Under the pieces are notes generated by a model. It was not told the DNA's origin. It was given only the letters and a program-made list of their open reading frames with translations, and did not search any database. Below, in pieces: positions 1-11,012 of a DNA stretch of 64,000 nt; positions within the stretch are counted from its first letter, which is position 1; each line of letters starts with the position of its first letter. The stretch comes from Nectonema munidae (taxonomy: Eukaryota > Nematomorpha > Nectonematoida > Nectonematidae), in assembly GCA_030549495.1 (NCBI GenBank), contig JAUIRK010000664.1, forward strand, positions 446,855 to 510,854, given 5' to 3'. A program made the position numbers and the translations under genes.

Positions 1-691
1 TGCAAATCACCAAGTGATTGCTTATCTTAACTCTAAACTTCAAAGAGGTGTATGATGCATCTCTACAACAAGACCGCGATATGAAGCTATGGCGTTGTAA
101 GAAGAAACGATGAGGTCCAAAAATTCGGTGTCGTCTACGTTCTATTCATGGGATAACAGAGAGGTATTTTTTTTTACAACTTTTCCAATTTTTCTTCTGA
201 CTGCGTCATGGATAGAAGGTAGAATAAGTAATACTGTTAACAGTTTGGTGAGTTCATATTTGTTAGTGGAATTTTGTCATTTTCGGATTTATTATCCATT
301 TTAAAATGTTTTTGCCACTTGTGTAAAAGGTTTATGAGGTTGGCATTACCATTTGTGTTAAGTATAAGAATAGAGAAAAATGTTCTTTGTTTTCTCAAAC
401 TAATCAAAGATTTATGAAAAATATAAGGTTTCAAAGAAAAGAATCGGTAGCGTAATCGAAATGGCACAAAACTTTAGTATCGTCCATCACTTATCCGTAC
501 ATCAAAATTTCTGGATGCCAGGATCAGGATATGAAAATAATAGACTTGTGTAAATGAGGACATCGATGGCTAGTTATATCTATGGCGTGAGAAAGTGTTT
601 TCAACGTAGTAATACTTCATCTAACATATTTAGCTTTAAAATATCCTGCTCAAAAGTATCAAGGAAGAAAGGATAACATCAAGACAACACA
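1..691. other. No recognised gene; short exon-like stretch on minus strand
   Basis: Nothing here could be assigned. On the minus strand from about 136 to 40 an open stretch without a start codon reads DDTEFLDLIVSSYNAIASYR and ends at a stop, after a possible acceptor (gaacgtag). It uses more G and C than its surroundings. It does not resemble the missing C-terminus of CDC27, the minus-strand gene to the right. It could be an exon of another gene or chance. Confidence 0.25.
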
Positions 692-1984
692 ATGATAAAA
701 CGAGAAAAGGGAGGCATGTCTGAATCTAAAAATATAAATAGGCTTGCAAGAAACGTTAAAACCTCAAAGTTTCAAAACCATATAAAGAAATATAGCGGAG
801 GATGGATGGGGGAGTATTCTTTTTATGAGCTCATGATTTATTCTTTCCAAAAATGTTCAAATCAGACACCCCAACATATTGTCTCATGTGCATCGGGAGA
901 TGTAGGTTGTGCTGGAGCTGTAAGGCTTCCTTCCCTAGAAAATATGAAAAGAACTATTCGAAACACACGTGCAAGTAAGAACCTTGGACATGCTTTGCCT
1001 AACAGTTCTCTCAATCAGGATTTCCCTAAAGAGTTTACAACTACCAACAAAGGAGATCTATTTCTTATCCATGACTCAGGTCCAACAAATGGTCGGATTT
1101 TAATTTTTGCAACTCAAAAGCATCTCGACATCTTAGTTCATTCGGAGCAGTGGCATGCTGACAGAACTTTTAAAATTGTGTCTTCGATTTTTGTCTATAA
1201 TACATGGTGTGAAATTGGGTAAAATTATGCCTCTTGTATATGCATTGTCACCTAACAAAACTGAAGAAACCTATAAAAAGGTTTCCTGGTGTCTTTAAAA
1301 GAAAAAATTCCTATATTCCAGCCTTTGACTATCATGATCGACTTTGAACTGGCCATGGTAAAGGCAATTGAGCAAGAATTTCCAAGATCTCAATGTCGTG
1401 GGTGCTTTTTTCATTTTTGGCCAAGCTTTTATAGAAAAATAGAAGGAAGTGGACTAAAGACTATGCACGACACTAATTCTGAATTTGCTTATTATCTGAG
1501 TTGGCCGTTATAGCGGTCGGTACAGAGTGTTGTGGAAGCATTTGAATTTTTATCAGAAAATGAAACTTTTCCAGCTGAACTTCAAGAAGTGATTGATTAC
1601 TTTGAAGATGCATGGATTGGCCGACCATACAGACGCAACCGTAGACGTGCTCCTATTTTCAAACACGAAATGTGGAACTGTTTCGTCTAATTCAAGGAGG
1701 GAATGCTGAAACCAAATAATGCTATTGAGGGATGGCATAACAGTTTTCAACATCAACTAAGTGCTTGTCATCCCTCGATTTGGACGTTTATAGATGCCTT
1801 AAAGCAAGAACAAAGCTTACAAGAGATGGCAATTGAGCAATATGTGGGAGGTGTAAACGAAGTTGGAAGCAGGAAAAAATACCGTGATTGTACACAAAGA
1901 TTACAAAATATTGTATCTTGTTATGATGACACGAAAAGTGTTGAAGAATATTTAAGAAGTGTTGCTCACAATATTTCATATTAA
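692..1984 (+). pseudogene. Decayed MULE-type transposase
   Basis: Remains of a Mutator-like (MULE) DDE transposase. Three open pieces in different frames lie in family order. At 692-1222 is an N-terminal part with GRILIFAT and WHADRTFKI, resembling the family pattern of IFAT followed by W-x-DGTF. At 1289-1513 is the core, with MIDFELAM and the GCFFHF block of MULE catalytic domains. At 1703-1984 is the C-terminal NNAIEGWHN block. Between them, about 1530-1690 still reads VVEAFEFLSENETF and IGRPYRRNRRRAP in another frame. The pieces are separated by frame changes near 1220-1290, an in-frame stop at about 1511-1513 and another stop near 1690, so no full-length protein can be made. The aspartate expected in WHxDGTF is present, but the following G is R. 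The right end of the parent transposon is probably at about 2196. Whether this copy lies inside CDC27 intron 6 depends on where the gene's last exon is. Confidence 0.85.
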
Positions 1985-2012
1985 AAAGGAATCGAGTAAA
2001 TTTCCGCTTCAT

Positions 2013-2117
2013 TTTTAATTGTAAAGCCAAATAAATTTATGTATTGTAACTTTTTTTAGATTTTTTTGTTTTGCTTTTAATTGTAAAGACAAATAAATAT
2101 ATGAATTGTAAACTTCT
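2013..2117 (+). repeat. Two-copy tandem repeat of about 62 bp
   Basis: Two imperfect copies of an AT-rich segment begin with ttttaattgtaaag at 2013 and 2075, so the offset is 62 bp. Each copy has a polyadenylation-like aataaat. It lies just 3' of the MULE transposase remnant and is probably that transposon's 3' non-coding part. Confidence 0.6.
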
Positions 2118-2126
2118 TTCAATTTG

Positions 2127-2196
2127 TTTCGAGCAACCTGTCTTTCGAGCAATTGATAGTTCGAGTAATAATTTTTCGAGCAATTTACCTGGAACC
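2127..2196 (-). mobile_element. Probable MULE right terminus with iterated TTTCGAGCAA
   Basis: Four iterations of a (t)ttcgag(c/t)aa motif start at about 2127, 2143, 2160 and 2174, and the block ends in ggaacc at 2196. Read on the minus strand the end is GGTTCCAGGTAAATTGCTCG. Iterated subterminal motifs are common in MULE ends. The element at 11312-12101 has closely similar termini. No matching left end was found before 692 and no target duplication could be paired, so the left end is absent or too diverged. The assignment to the transposase copy rests on position and on this similarity. Confidence 0.5.
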
Positions 2197-3335
2197 GTAA
2201 AGAAATAAGGCATAAATCAGAGTTTGTTCAGAAAGTAATGTTAAGAATCTAGCACTTTGGATATTTGTTCGAAGAAAACTTACGCATTGGAAAGTAGTAC
2301 TCGTGGCCAACAAAATACTCTGTCAACTTGAAAAATTTCTGCAGAAACATAGGAATCATTTTATTGTGTTCAAAGCATGCGTCTTTATCATACTTCCAAC
2401 CTGCAGAGACAAAAGAGAAATTACATGTTTTGCAAAAAGTTACACATATTCAAAAATTTTAAACTCTATATTACAGATAGGGAGAGTGACTTTGCCCTGC
2501 TCAAAACTGGAATGCGTCTTCTTGGTTTTGGCATCGTCAGGGGGATTATAATCCATTTGATGAAGAAGAGAAGAAAGTTAAGATGAATTTCCATCGAAGA
2601 GAAGTCGATAACAAATTTTAGTTTTGAGTCAAAGTCTACACATCGAGAATGAGCAGTACGATATCGAAGTTGGTCATCTCAACACTTTTCATCCTTACTG
2701 TTACAAGCATGTTACGCAATTCCCATTCACTAACTCTATGTTCACTTAGACTAGCAAGGATTCTTAACCGTAGGGACCGTGGATGCGCTTCAAAAAAACT
2801 TTTAAATATATAAAGCTAACAAACATAAAAAAAATGTTCATTATTTTCAAAATACTTGCAAATTTGTTTTTTAAGCTTGGACTTCTAAATTTCATCAGAT
2901 AGGAACTCCAACCACTAACCCTTTTATTTAAAATATTTTTACCTTGCAAATAACGAAACAAAGTTAAAGGTCGTTAAAAAAGTGTCGTATTCCTTTTTTG
3001 CTGCTGAATGTAAAAAGGCAAAAACCTACACCAATCATGAAATGGATGCAACTGAAAAATGCTTACGGCGTAAATATTAAACTTTGATAACACAACTTTT
3101 TTAAAGGAACACTTAGTCAATACATTTCAAAAAAGAAAACACCTGTTGAAACCTGCCTTCAATTAAAAGTGAAAGAAAAGGATTAAATACAAAAAAGTTG
3201 TTAAAAAGATAAAAATCGTTAAATCTGGTGATTGTTTGCTAAATTGACAAATCCGGTTGGAAATCGTGGATCAGCATTTTTGACTAAATGCTCTGAAAGT
3301 ATTCCTGAATTTGCATAATACTTGACGTGTGTTCT
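2197..3335. other. Non-coding stretch, nothing firm
   Basis: AT-rich, without a recognisable gene. Around 2475-2590 short plus-strand stretches read DRESDFALLKTGMRLLGFGI and, in another frame, GDYNPFDEEEKKVKMN. They look protein-like but match nothing I recognise and are not linked by clear splice sites. The minus strand was searched by eye for the missing last CDC27 exon (a pattern like LDPK). None was found. Confidence 0.4.
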
Positions 3336-3580
3336 AGTGTACAATTTTGGAAACGAATTGTTGGTGTTCGGATAATTGGCATTGTTGTTATTATTAGAGT
3401 TAGTGTTGAGGTTAGGTTTAGTGTTAGCGCAATCGTATATACATACCTTTACGCATACATTTTCGACATTCCTGACACAAACTTTCCTATTTATTGGTAT
3501 TAATACACACTTGACACAAAAAACATGCAGACATACATACATACACATATGCAGTATGGTATTCAGGGTGAAAGGGAGGG
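3336..3580 (-). repeat. Dispersed repeat family, copy A
   Basis: The minus strand here matches the plus strand at 8030-8215 block by block. Shared blocks include a gtgtcaagtgtgtattaata-like stretch, ggaaagtttgtgtca(g/a)gaatgt, a tract of aacacta-type repeats, and a final aca(a/t)ttcgttt(c/t)caaaatt-like block. The two copies are in opposite orientation in different CDC27 introns, so this is an interspersed repeat and not a local duplication. The translated N-rich reading frames come from the aacact tract and are not genes. The family is not recognised. Confidence 0.65.
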
Positions 3581-3799
3581 AGCTCATTGGGACATAGCCC
3601 GCTTTCTTAAAATGAAATATCGATCTTTTAGATTTCTTTGCCTTTCAGTTTAATTGAAATTATGAATAATCAATGCAATACGAATCACCCTTTAAAAGTC
3701 CAACTTCATTAATAATAGCGACTCAAATACTTAAATCCCAAAAAGAGGAGTAGAGTGAAATTTTATGCATCAGGAGTAGGAGGAGAAAGAAACACTTAC

Positions 3800-4003
3800 C
3801 ACGGCCAAGAGATGGAAGACCGTGGCTTCGTTGGGTGCGAGACGCTTCAGGTTTGTGAGCAGGTCGTAGGCGTCTTGGAATCGGGAGAGCGAGAAGTAGA
3901 AGGCGGCAAGGTTGAGGGAGGAGTACGCATCGTGTTCATTCGCACGCACCGCCTTCTCGAAGGAAACCAGCGCGCTTTCCTTGAGGTCGAGAGCCAGCTG
4001 AAT
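3800..4003 (-). CDS. CDC27: CDC27 (APC3) exon 6, C-terminal TPRs
   Basis: Sixth exon, 204 nt, 68 codons (residues about 606-673), in phase 0 at both ends. It opens after a ttgttag acceptor and closes at a GTG|GTAAGT donor. The peptide starts IQLALDLKESALVSFEKAV and continues with AYDLLTNLKRLAPNEATVFH. Compared from memory with human CDC27 it aligns to VQHALKKSEKALDTLNKAI and LQELEELKQIVPKESLVYF, the last TPR pairs of the superhelix. Codons are notably G+C-rich compared with exon 1. Animal orthologues continue with an LDPK-type TPR helix and an acidic tail. That part was not found between here and the left edge. Confidence 0.9.
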
Positions 4004-4101
4004 CTAACAAAGCACATGTGGTGAAGTAAGGGTAAGTGATCATTTTATTGTATCTATTCTAAAATTCTCCATCAATGCATTCATTTACACAGATATTTGC
4101 C

Positions 4102-4234
4102 TTAACCGTTTGAAGACCAGAATTTTTAAGACTAATCGTCTGTCTTCTTTTTCAATCGAATTTTAAATATTTAATAAAGCAGATGATTTGCACTTCTAGG
4201 CACACGGTTGTCGCACTGGTCTTCAAAGAGTTAA
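4102..4234. mobile_element. piggyBac-like MITE with TTAA target site
   Basis: A 125-bp element lies between two TTAA tetranucleotides (4102-4105 and 4231-4234). Its ends are inverted repeats: left CCGTTTGAAGACCAG (4106-4120), and right, reverse-complemented, CTCTTTGAAGACCAG (4216-4230), 13 of 15 matching. A duplicated TTAA target and termini beginning C-x-TTTGA are typical of the piggyBac superfamily. There is no coding capacity, so it would have moved in trans. It sits in CDC27 intron 5. Confidence 0.65.
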
Positions 4235-5797
4235 GTATGCACATTTTAAACAAACATATTTTTTGTACTAATAAGATAAAAATAATACACACACGCCCTC
4301 AAATGTACGCCGTTGTACATCTACTCACCTGCATAACATAACTCACCCCCCTATGGAAATATATACTAATTTTGCTATTGAAAACAAAAAATCATAGAGC
4401 GAAAGATAAGCGATTATATTTTGCAAATTGTGTTCATGTTATCAAGCTAAGGATAAAATATAAGATATCTAAAATTGCGATTTTTAAATAACTCTTTCAA
4501 GAATAAAAATTGAAGTTCAATAAAATTTCATTTCTTCAAAAATACAAAAACTTTTTTAGGTCTCAGGTTTAAATTGTGCCCAGGAGAACAACGAATTAAA
4601 AAGTAATTCTAATGAATTTTTTATCTGAGCATATAAGAAAGCAACGAGCCCTACCGCCATAACCAAATGTTGGGCTTACCGAGAAAATTAGTTTGATACC
4701 GAAAAAAGAGCTTTATGAATGAAAAATAATTTGGAAGGTGGATGAATGGAATCGAAGAAACTCAATTATGATGATATTCGCAACTTATTTAAATCTCATA
4801 ATAAAAGCTGGCTACATCTCTGCAATTTAAAATTTTGTATTAACTTATTCCTTCATAAATAGAAAATATCACTTCTGTGACACTTGAAACATTTTTTCGT
4901 AAAAAATAGACCATAGGATACTCTTAAAACAAGATGACTGTAGTAAATGAAGATGAATGTGAATTACACTCTAAACATCTGTAGAGGCGAGTCTAATACT
5001 AAGAGTCCGTTCAATCTTTTGACGCTAAACTCTTCCGATAATTGAAAGAAGAGTACTAAAAAATACGCAAATAATCTTTCTTCTCACTAACGATTGGAGG
5101 TTTATATTCGCTTCAGTTTGCTACATATCCTTGTTTTAATGATGATCACATTCTTTGTACTGGAAGTTCTTATTTAACATCTTTAAAAGTGACATATGAA
5201 AGATTGAAGTAGGCTTTTAGCAGTTGTGTTAGAAATCTGGCCTAGGTTATTCCTTAAAAAGGTATCCAGTACGAAAAGATAAATTAAATTTTGTCTTCGC
5301 CCCTTCAAAAATATAGCCATTATTATAGATAGGAGGGATTGAACATGAGCAAAAATAAGGAATAAAAAACGAATTCAGAAGTAAAATGTCTATATTCAAA
5401 AAAATTTTGGAGATCAATTTTTGAGCACTATGGACATCAACCGATCTTCAACTACCAACAGGAAGATGATTCTCAATTTACTTTTTATAATCTCCACCAA
5501 AGACTCAGCGCCACTTCGTTGATAAAATACAAAATCAGTGGCTCTCATTTAAACAAAATCCTTCATAGTCTAAACAAATTTATGATGTAATTTCAAGTTT
5601 TGATAGATCCAGTGCCAATGACTCTAATAACTCTGGAAGCACTTATTTAAGAAACTTTCAACTTTAAGTCTCAAAATTGAATAATTTTTTCCAAATAAAA
5701 TATTATTTAATAAAAAATCTATTTTGATTGTACAAAATATTTCTTTTATTTATAAACAATAGGAAAATACAAATTATATAATATATATTTTTTTTAA
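4235..5797. other. Intron 5 sequence, no gene seen
   Basis: AT-rich intronic DNA. The only notable stretch is a plus-strand open frame without a start codon at about 5410-5590 (reads HYGHQPIFNYQQEDDSQF). It matches nothing I know and may be a decayed mobile-element piece or chance. Confidence 0.4.
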
Positions 5798-5855
5798 TTG
5801 TCAGACCACTTGGATCAAGACCCTACGCTCCTACCACTAGGCCATCTGCCAACTC
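5798..5855 (-). mobile_element. tRNA-derived SINE fragment, copy 1
   Basis: Read on the minus strand, it has a tRNA-like A box (GATGGCCTAGTGGTAGGAGC) followed by gtagggtcttgatcca. It is closely related to the SINE pieces at 11291-11311 plus 12102-12175. A full B box is not visible, so this copy is truncated or diverged in its 3' half. A t-rich run lies beside it on the plus strand. Confidence 0.55.
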
Positions 5856-6123
5856 CATTTCTTTATTTTATTTTGTTAACTTAACTCTATCATTAATAGG
5901 CATAAATTTAAACAAGTTTTGATATAAAAAAGATTTTATTAAAAAAAAAGAATCTACAATTGCAAGTGTTATATAAAAATAGTGAATTGATTAACGTAAT
6001 TGCTCGTTCTAGTGCTTATTTCCAATCACATTGAAAATGCATTGGCCTTGGGATAGATAGAGATTTTTTCAAAGCAAACATGATTTTACTTTATCTTTAA
6101 AATGCACAGCGTTTATTAATCAG

Positions 6124-6253
6124 ATAATTTGCCAAATGGATGTTCGAATTTCACTCTCGGAATGCTCACAACAAAATCTTGGCTCCATTTCTTCACAAAT
6201 AGCGGATTTTCGGGCTTTTTAGGATAAACGAAGGTCTCGCTACAAATCTTTCA
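6124..6253 (-). CDS. Candidate terminal exon of an unidentified nested gene
   Basis: An open minus-strand stretch reads CSETFVYPKKPENPLF, then VKKWSQDFVVSIPRVKFEHP, and ends FGKLSD before TAA at 6124. A possible acceptor (gtgctgaaag) lies just upstream of its start near 6253, and the frame is closed before it. The amino-acid mix is unlike random AT-rich sequence. It lies inside CDC27 intron 5 on the same strand but is not part of CDC27, because exons 5 and 6 join in phase without it. A second minus-strand stretch at about 6366-6480 (NEITCLDASKSARILLLSED) could belong to the same gene, but no splice link is clear. I do not recognise the family. Confidence 0.3.
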
Positions 6254-6750
6254 GCACAAAAAGACATTTGATAAAATCAAAAAAATTATATTCAGGCTAC
6301 ATTGCGATGCAAAAAAACATTGTCGTTTCACAGCGCACTACAAGGAATTCGGATCAAAGTTCATAGTTATGGTCAGCAGAAGTCTCCATTTTCCAGGGCT
6401 GTCTCGGTCTTATCTTCGCTTAACAAGAGAATTCTGGCCGATTTAGAAGCATCGAGACACGTGATTTCATTCGCTAATATCGTAAAGTTCAAAAGGAATT
6501 TATACCAAGTTAACTTTAAATATGATTGGTTATATCTTTTTTAGTATAAAAACTTCTCGTTTACTTTCAAAGTATTTTTCTTTTATTTTTGTAAGGAATA
6601 AAAAAATTTGTTCTTGACTTTTCTATCAAAACATCTTTTGTGTCGCGTCGAGGATAACTTTACTTATAGCAGCGATTTCCAAACTAGGAAGTGCCAAATT
6701 TTATAAAGGCGGAAGCAAATTATTATTTATCGAAAGTAATTAAATATCTA

Positions 6751-7098
<348 letters not shown>

Positions 7099-7802
7099 CA
7101 GATGAATATAAGATTGTCAAAAAATTGAAAATAAAGAATGTGAACAACTTAAACTACGCATTTTTATTCTCAACTTTTTTACTTGGATTTTAAATTATTA
7201 TTTTTGCATCTTTGCATTTTTTACATTTTATTTTGTCTATTCGTATTTTTTCGGATTTTTCAATATACTTTTGGACCGATAAATAAAGATAAAATATTTT
7301 TTGACTGATTACAAAAATGTTAACCGATAGTGAAGATTCCAAAGTTGTTACGAGTGACAATAGTTAAGACTTAAGACACAAACGAAATAACTCCACATTT
7401 AGCTACAATTTTAATACAGCCTTATACCGACACGAAATTTACCATGAAAAGAAGAGAGAATAAAATGTAGGCATAAACTTCACATCAATGTTAATAAAAG
7501 AATATGAATCAATTTATATAAAAGGCACATATGCAAACACACGTGATACTTTCAGGCCATGAAGAGCTTAAATCTTTTTTGCTATCATTTCTCCCTTTTT
7601 TCTGTTCGGATTGCATGCATTTTATGAAATTGGCGCAACTCTTCCAAAACGCGTGAAATGAGCAAAACATCGTCATGGCATAGAAAGAGAAGGAACAAAT
7701 GAAAGGAATGAGCTACACACACCTATCGAGGAACTTTTACATTCATTTTGGCAAAAGGGCAGAGGGTAGATTAGGGGGTATGAGATTGCGTAAAAGAGTT
7801 AC
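7099..7802. other. Intron 5 sequence, no gene seen
   Basis: AT-rich DNA between the fold-back and CDC27 exon 5. A second gtgaacaactt near 7140 echoes the fold-back arm. Nothing else is supported. Confidence 0.4.
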
Positions 7803-7920
7803 TAGAGCCGTTTGGCAGAGTAGGATGGATGATGTTGGATTGCATTCCAAAGCTCGGTCAAGGTAGTGCAGAGAGACGTTTAGTTTGCAGCGTTTGAAGT
7901 TGAGAATTCCCAAACCAAAC
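7803..7920 (-). CDS. CDC27: CDC27 (APC3) exon 5, TPR
   Basis: Fifth exon, 118 nt. Its first base completes the Trp codon split from exon 4 (phase 2), followed by 39 codons (residues about 567-605). The acceptor is cgattttag and the donor CTA|GTAACT. The peptide reads FGLGILNFKRC, then LHYLDRALECNPTSSILLC, and aligns to the human segment YGLGMIYYKQEKF to HFQKALDINPQSSVLLC, a canonical TPR helix pair. Junction phases on both sides reproduce the orthologue without gap, which supports the gene model. Confidence 0.92.
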
Positions 7921-8029
7921 CTAAAATCGTAAAGAAGGGATTCATTCCATTGCACATGAACACGTCAAGTGAAACAGTACCGCTGTTTTTGAGGTTTAAG
8001 CATTTTGGTGTATGGCGCTCTAATGTCAA

Positions 8030-8215
8030 TATGTATGTATTCCAATGTATATATGCATGTCTAGATGTTTTTTTGTCAGACGTGTATTAATACAAATGAA
8101 TGGGAAAGTTTGTGTCAAGAATGTATGTACGATTACACTAACACTAATACCAGCACTAATACTAATTCACTAATCTTACCCCTAACAATACGTTTTCAAA
8201 ATTTTGCACATTTAG
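8030..8215 (+). repeat. Dispersed repeat family, copy B
   Basis: Plus-strand copy of the repeat found on the minus strand at 3336-3580, with the same order of blocks: gtcagacgtgtattaatac, gggaaagtttgtgtcaagaa, an acactaacactaatacc tract, and aatacgttttcaaaattttg. The short reading frame across it (TNTNTSTNTN) comes from the repeat tract and is not a gene. It lies in CDC27 intron 4. Confidence 0.65.
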
Positions 8216-10253
8216 AAATTGATCTAATAGTCAAAAGAGTGAAAAAAGCACAAAAATAGTTACACAGTAGAAAGGCGATATAAAAATGAAATTCTAAGGA
8301 CCGTCAAATCCATTTCGTTATATCAAAACTAAGTTTAGAAGTGAAGGAAGAAAGTTTACCCTTTCAGTTCCAATGTGAGATTGGTGTCCCATAAAATAAA
8401 AATCATCTGTTCCAAGTTTTTATAAAAACTCATTGAAAAAGAAAAGGCGATTAGTTTTCAAAATCTGGGAATCAAAGACTTTGTATCTAAAGACTGGTGT
8501 TTTATAAGCCCATTGTGTTTGAGTTTTCCTTATAAAAATCAAGCATTTTAGTTTTGATACAAAATGGAATCATTAATCTTCATTTTGTGAACAAAATAGA
8601 TGAATGGTCTCCTTAAAATACGAAAAAAGAAAGAAATTTTAAATTTTTATTTCAGTGATTGCTTTTCCAAAATTAATCTTCTGATTTTCTTTTGGTTCAA
8701 TTTTCAAATAACTAATTTGTGTTTTCAATCAAATATTTGAAATCCTTTAGGATATGAAGTGAAATTCTTGATAATATTAAATTCTTACTGTAGAATAATG
8801 TTATAGAATATAAGAAAGAATTTTTCAAACAAAAAAGAAGGATATTGCGATTAAAACTGTCAGCAATTTGGGCCATATTGGAAGCAGGGTGCATTAACTC
8901 CTTTTTCCATAAACACAAAGTTTCTCCAAAATTGTCTTAGTTACTGTCGAAAATTTCAAACCAGTTCGTTTGTACCTTGACCACGATCTTTGAACAATAA
9001 AGGTGTAAATAAAAATGTGAAACTCAATACCACGTTGTAGATAAAAAAGAACAAGCTCGACATCATTGTGGTCAACGTGGATATGCCCAATTTGAAAAGA
9101 ATACACTTGTTCAAAACTATAAAGATCTAATCTAATAGAAGTGATTGTGTGTATGCTAATGGCTATGTTGATTCTTATTTTAGTGTGTGAAAATATCCAT
9201 TACATATGAAAATTAATACTCTTTAAAATAGCTTATATCATATTGCGTATGTATTGAATAGAAAAGCACATTTCATTTTGGCTATTATTTTACTTTTGTG
9301 AACACATATGTTTTGTAAGGGTTAATGTAACACATATATTTATATATGATATTGTCAGTATGTTTATTGTGTCTCTCGTTTAATACGCCCTTTTTTTACC
9401 AGAATTAATTGAGTAAAAACGGGGGTAATAGAAGTAAACTCAAGAAAAAATGTTGAAATAGAAAATTGTGTCAACAAAAATAGACAAAACGCATACAATA
9501 TACCACTAGCATATAGATTTTCCCTTGAAAAGTTTTGGTGCGGATTATCCACACATACGAGGTATCCTAGAAGTGATAGCTTATAATTGGGATGCGAATT
9601 ATTATCCACATTAGCTGATTAAACACAAGTGTTTACGCTAAATATAAAGATAATATAAGGACAAGAAGATATTCATGCAGTTCTTTTAATTGGAGGAACG
9701 GGCCTGCTCTCAATATTTTGAATTTACTTTAAAATTATTTCTTCTAAGAAATGTTGATGATAATAATATTAAGTTATGCAAGAACAAATAAACGACAAGT
9801 GGATTGATTTAACATGGCAGAAATATACTTGTTCGAATATTTTTTGCGCAACACAGAGATGCTATTTATTCAATCGAACTATTTAAACTAAATGATATAA
9901 ATGTTCTCAAAATTTAAATGACTTTGAAAATCTTAAAAAATTTTATTTTATTTTTAGTGATACTTAGAAATGGCATAGTAAAACCTCGATCAGTCACAAT
10001 TTACTCTTGTAAACTATTGCACCGATAAATTGCAAAAAACCCTGCTCTAAATGATGATTTTGGAAGGGAGAGGTGGGATCTTAAACTTCATTGAAAACTT
10101 AATTCACACAAAAATGAGATAAAATTATGGAAAATACAATATGCCAGGAGGCATCCTAAAGACCAGACCACCTTGTTCAGTCAACCACCTATGTTTTCAT
10201 ATTTTTAACATTATTTTGCTATGAATAAATTGCAAACATTTATTTTTATACAT
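8216..10253. other. Intron 4 sequence, no gene seen
   Basis: About 2 kb of AT-rich intron. Open frames on either strand are short, low in complexity and unlike known proteins. I see no structured RNA, terminal repeats or tandem repeat worth a call. Confidence 0.4.
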
Positions 10254-10350
10254 GTAGGCCGGTATACATTAGTAAGGGTAATTTTCGAAGCCATTTTTCA
10301 TAGGGGGGCCTAGGCCTATGAGGCCTCCCCCTTGGATCCGCCACTACTAT
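10254..10350 (-). mobile_element. Possible DNA-transposon end with GGGGGCCT hairpin
   Basis: On the minus strand the stretch starts agtggcggatccaaggggga and contains a strong G/C hairpin with arms at about 10304-10311 and 10321-10331. From memory, a TIR-like start of the form AGTGGCGGATCCA followed by a G run is a common end of dispersed non-autonomous DNA elements in invertebrate genomes, probably hAT-like. No second terminus or target duplication was found. It is within intron 4, next to exon 4. Confidence 0.35.
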
Positions 10351-10490
10351 ACACATATATCTCCTGGTTCCAATCAAAGAGGCTCGCTCGCACCTGGTAT
10401 GGTGATAACAAGGTATCCGCCAGAGAAGGCCAGCAACAATAACAATACAGCTTGAAGATGTGCTTGCGAAGGCTATGAAAGAAATGGTAC

Positions 10491-10618
10491 CAAGCATTGC
10501 AGTGTTTGTGATTAATCTTGAGGGCGTTGAAGAAGGCCGCTTCTGCGTCATCCAGATTCGCGTTGTACAGGTACTCCATCCCAAGAAGGGTGTACGCATA
10601 CACAAATTCACTGTCCAC
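10491..10618 (-). CDS. CDC27: CDC27 (APC3) exon 4, TPR
   Basis: Fourth exon, 128 nt: 42 codons plus the first two bases of a Trp codon (residues about 524-566). The acceptor is ctttttcag and the donor TG|GTACCA. The peptide reads VDSEFVYAYTLLGMEYLYNA, then DDAEAAFFNAL and HKHCNAW. It aligns to human VDPNYAYAYTLLGHEFVLTE and ACFRNAIRVNPRHYNAW. A read-through open frame continues past the donor, but the orthologue match stops exactly at NAW and resumes in exon 5 as FGLG. That fixes the donor at GTACCA. Confidence 0.93.
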
Positions 10619-11012
10619 CTGAAAAAGGAAGAGAAAGTATGGGTGCGAGTTGTGAAGTTGTTTTGAGCAAAATTAGTTGCTTGGATTAGAAAAATGTCAG
10701 GAGTACAAGAACAAAACAAAAAATTACTTTGCATAAGCCTAACACAAAAATTGCATATCCTTCAACAAAACATCGAATTATGTTCGTTTTTTTTTTAATA
10801 CAAAACCCAAAATAAACTTATTTTTGTAAAAAAAGAAATCATTTTTGAAATAGGAGAAATTTTTTCCCAAAAAGTCCAAGGATTTTCTCTATAAGATCAA
10901 AAAAATCTCTTCTTTATCACTCAAACATTTGTGTTACTAAAAAATTCTTCTTCTTAGACGACCGTTGCGACACTACTGCAAAAAATGGGAATGTTGAAAA
11001 GATTGAGCATAC
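10619..11012 (-). other. CDC27 intron 3
   Basis: A 394-bp intron with a GTATGC donor and a pyrimidine-rich ctcttcctttttcag acceptor. It is A/T-rich with no embedded element visible. Confidence 0.8.

Noticed and set aside
2885-2905. Hammerhead-like ctgatga on the minus strand
   Set aside because: It is followed by gaag and not GAAA, with no stems.
3755-4024. Plus-strand open frame of 89 codons
   Set aside because: Shadow of CDC27 exon 6 on the opposite strand.
10246-10490. Extension of the CDC27 exon 4 frame beyond the donor
   Set aside because: The orthologue match stops exactly at the split Trp codon and resumes in exon 5. The extension is intron read-through ending in a repeat.
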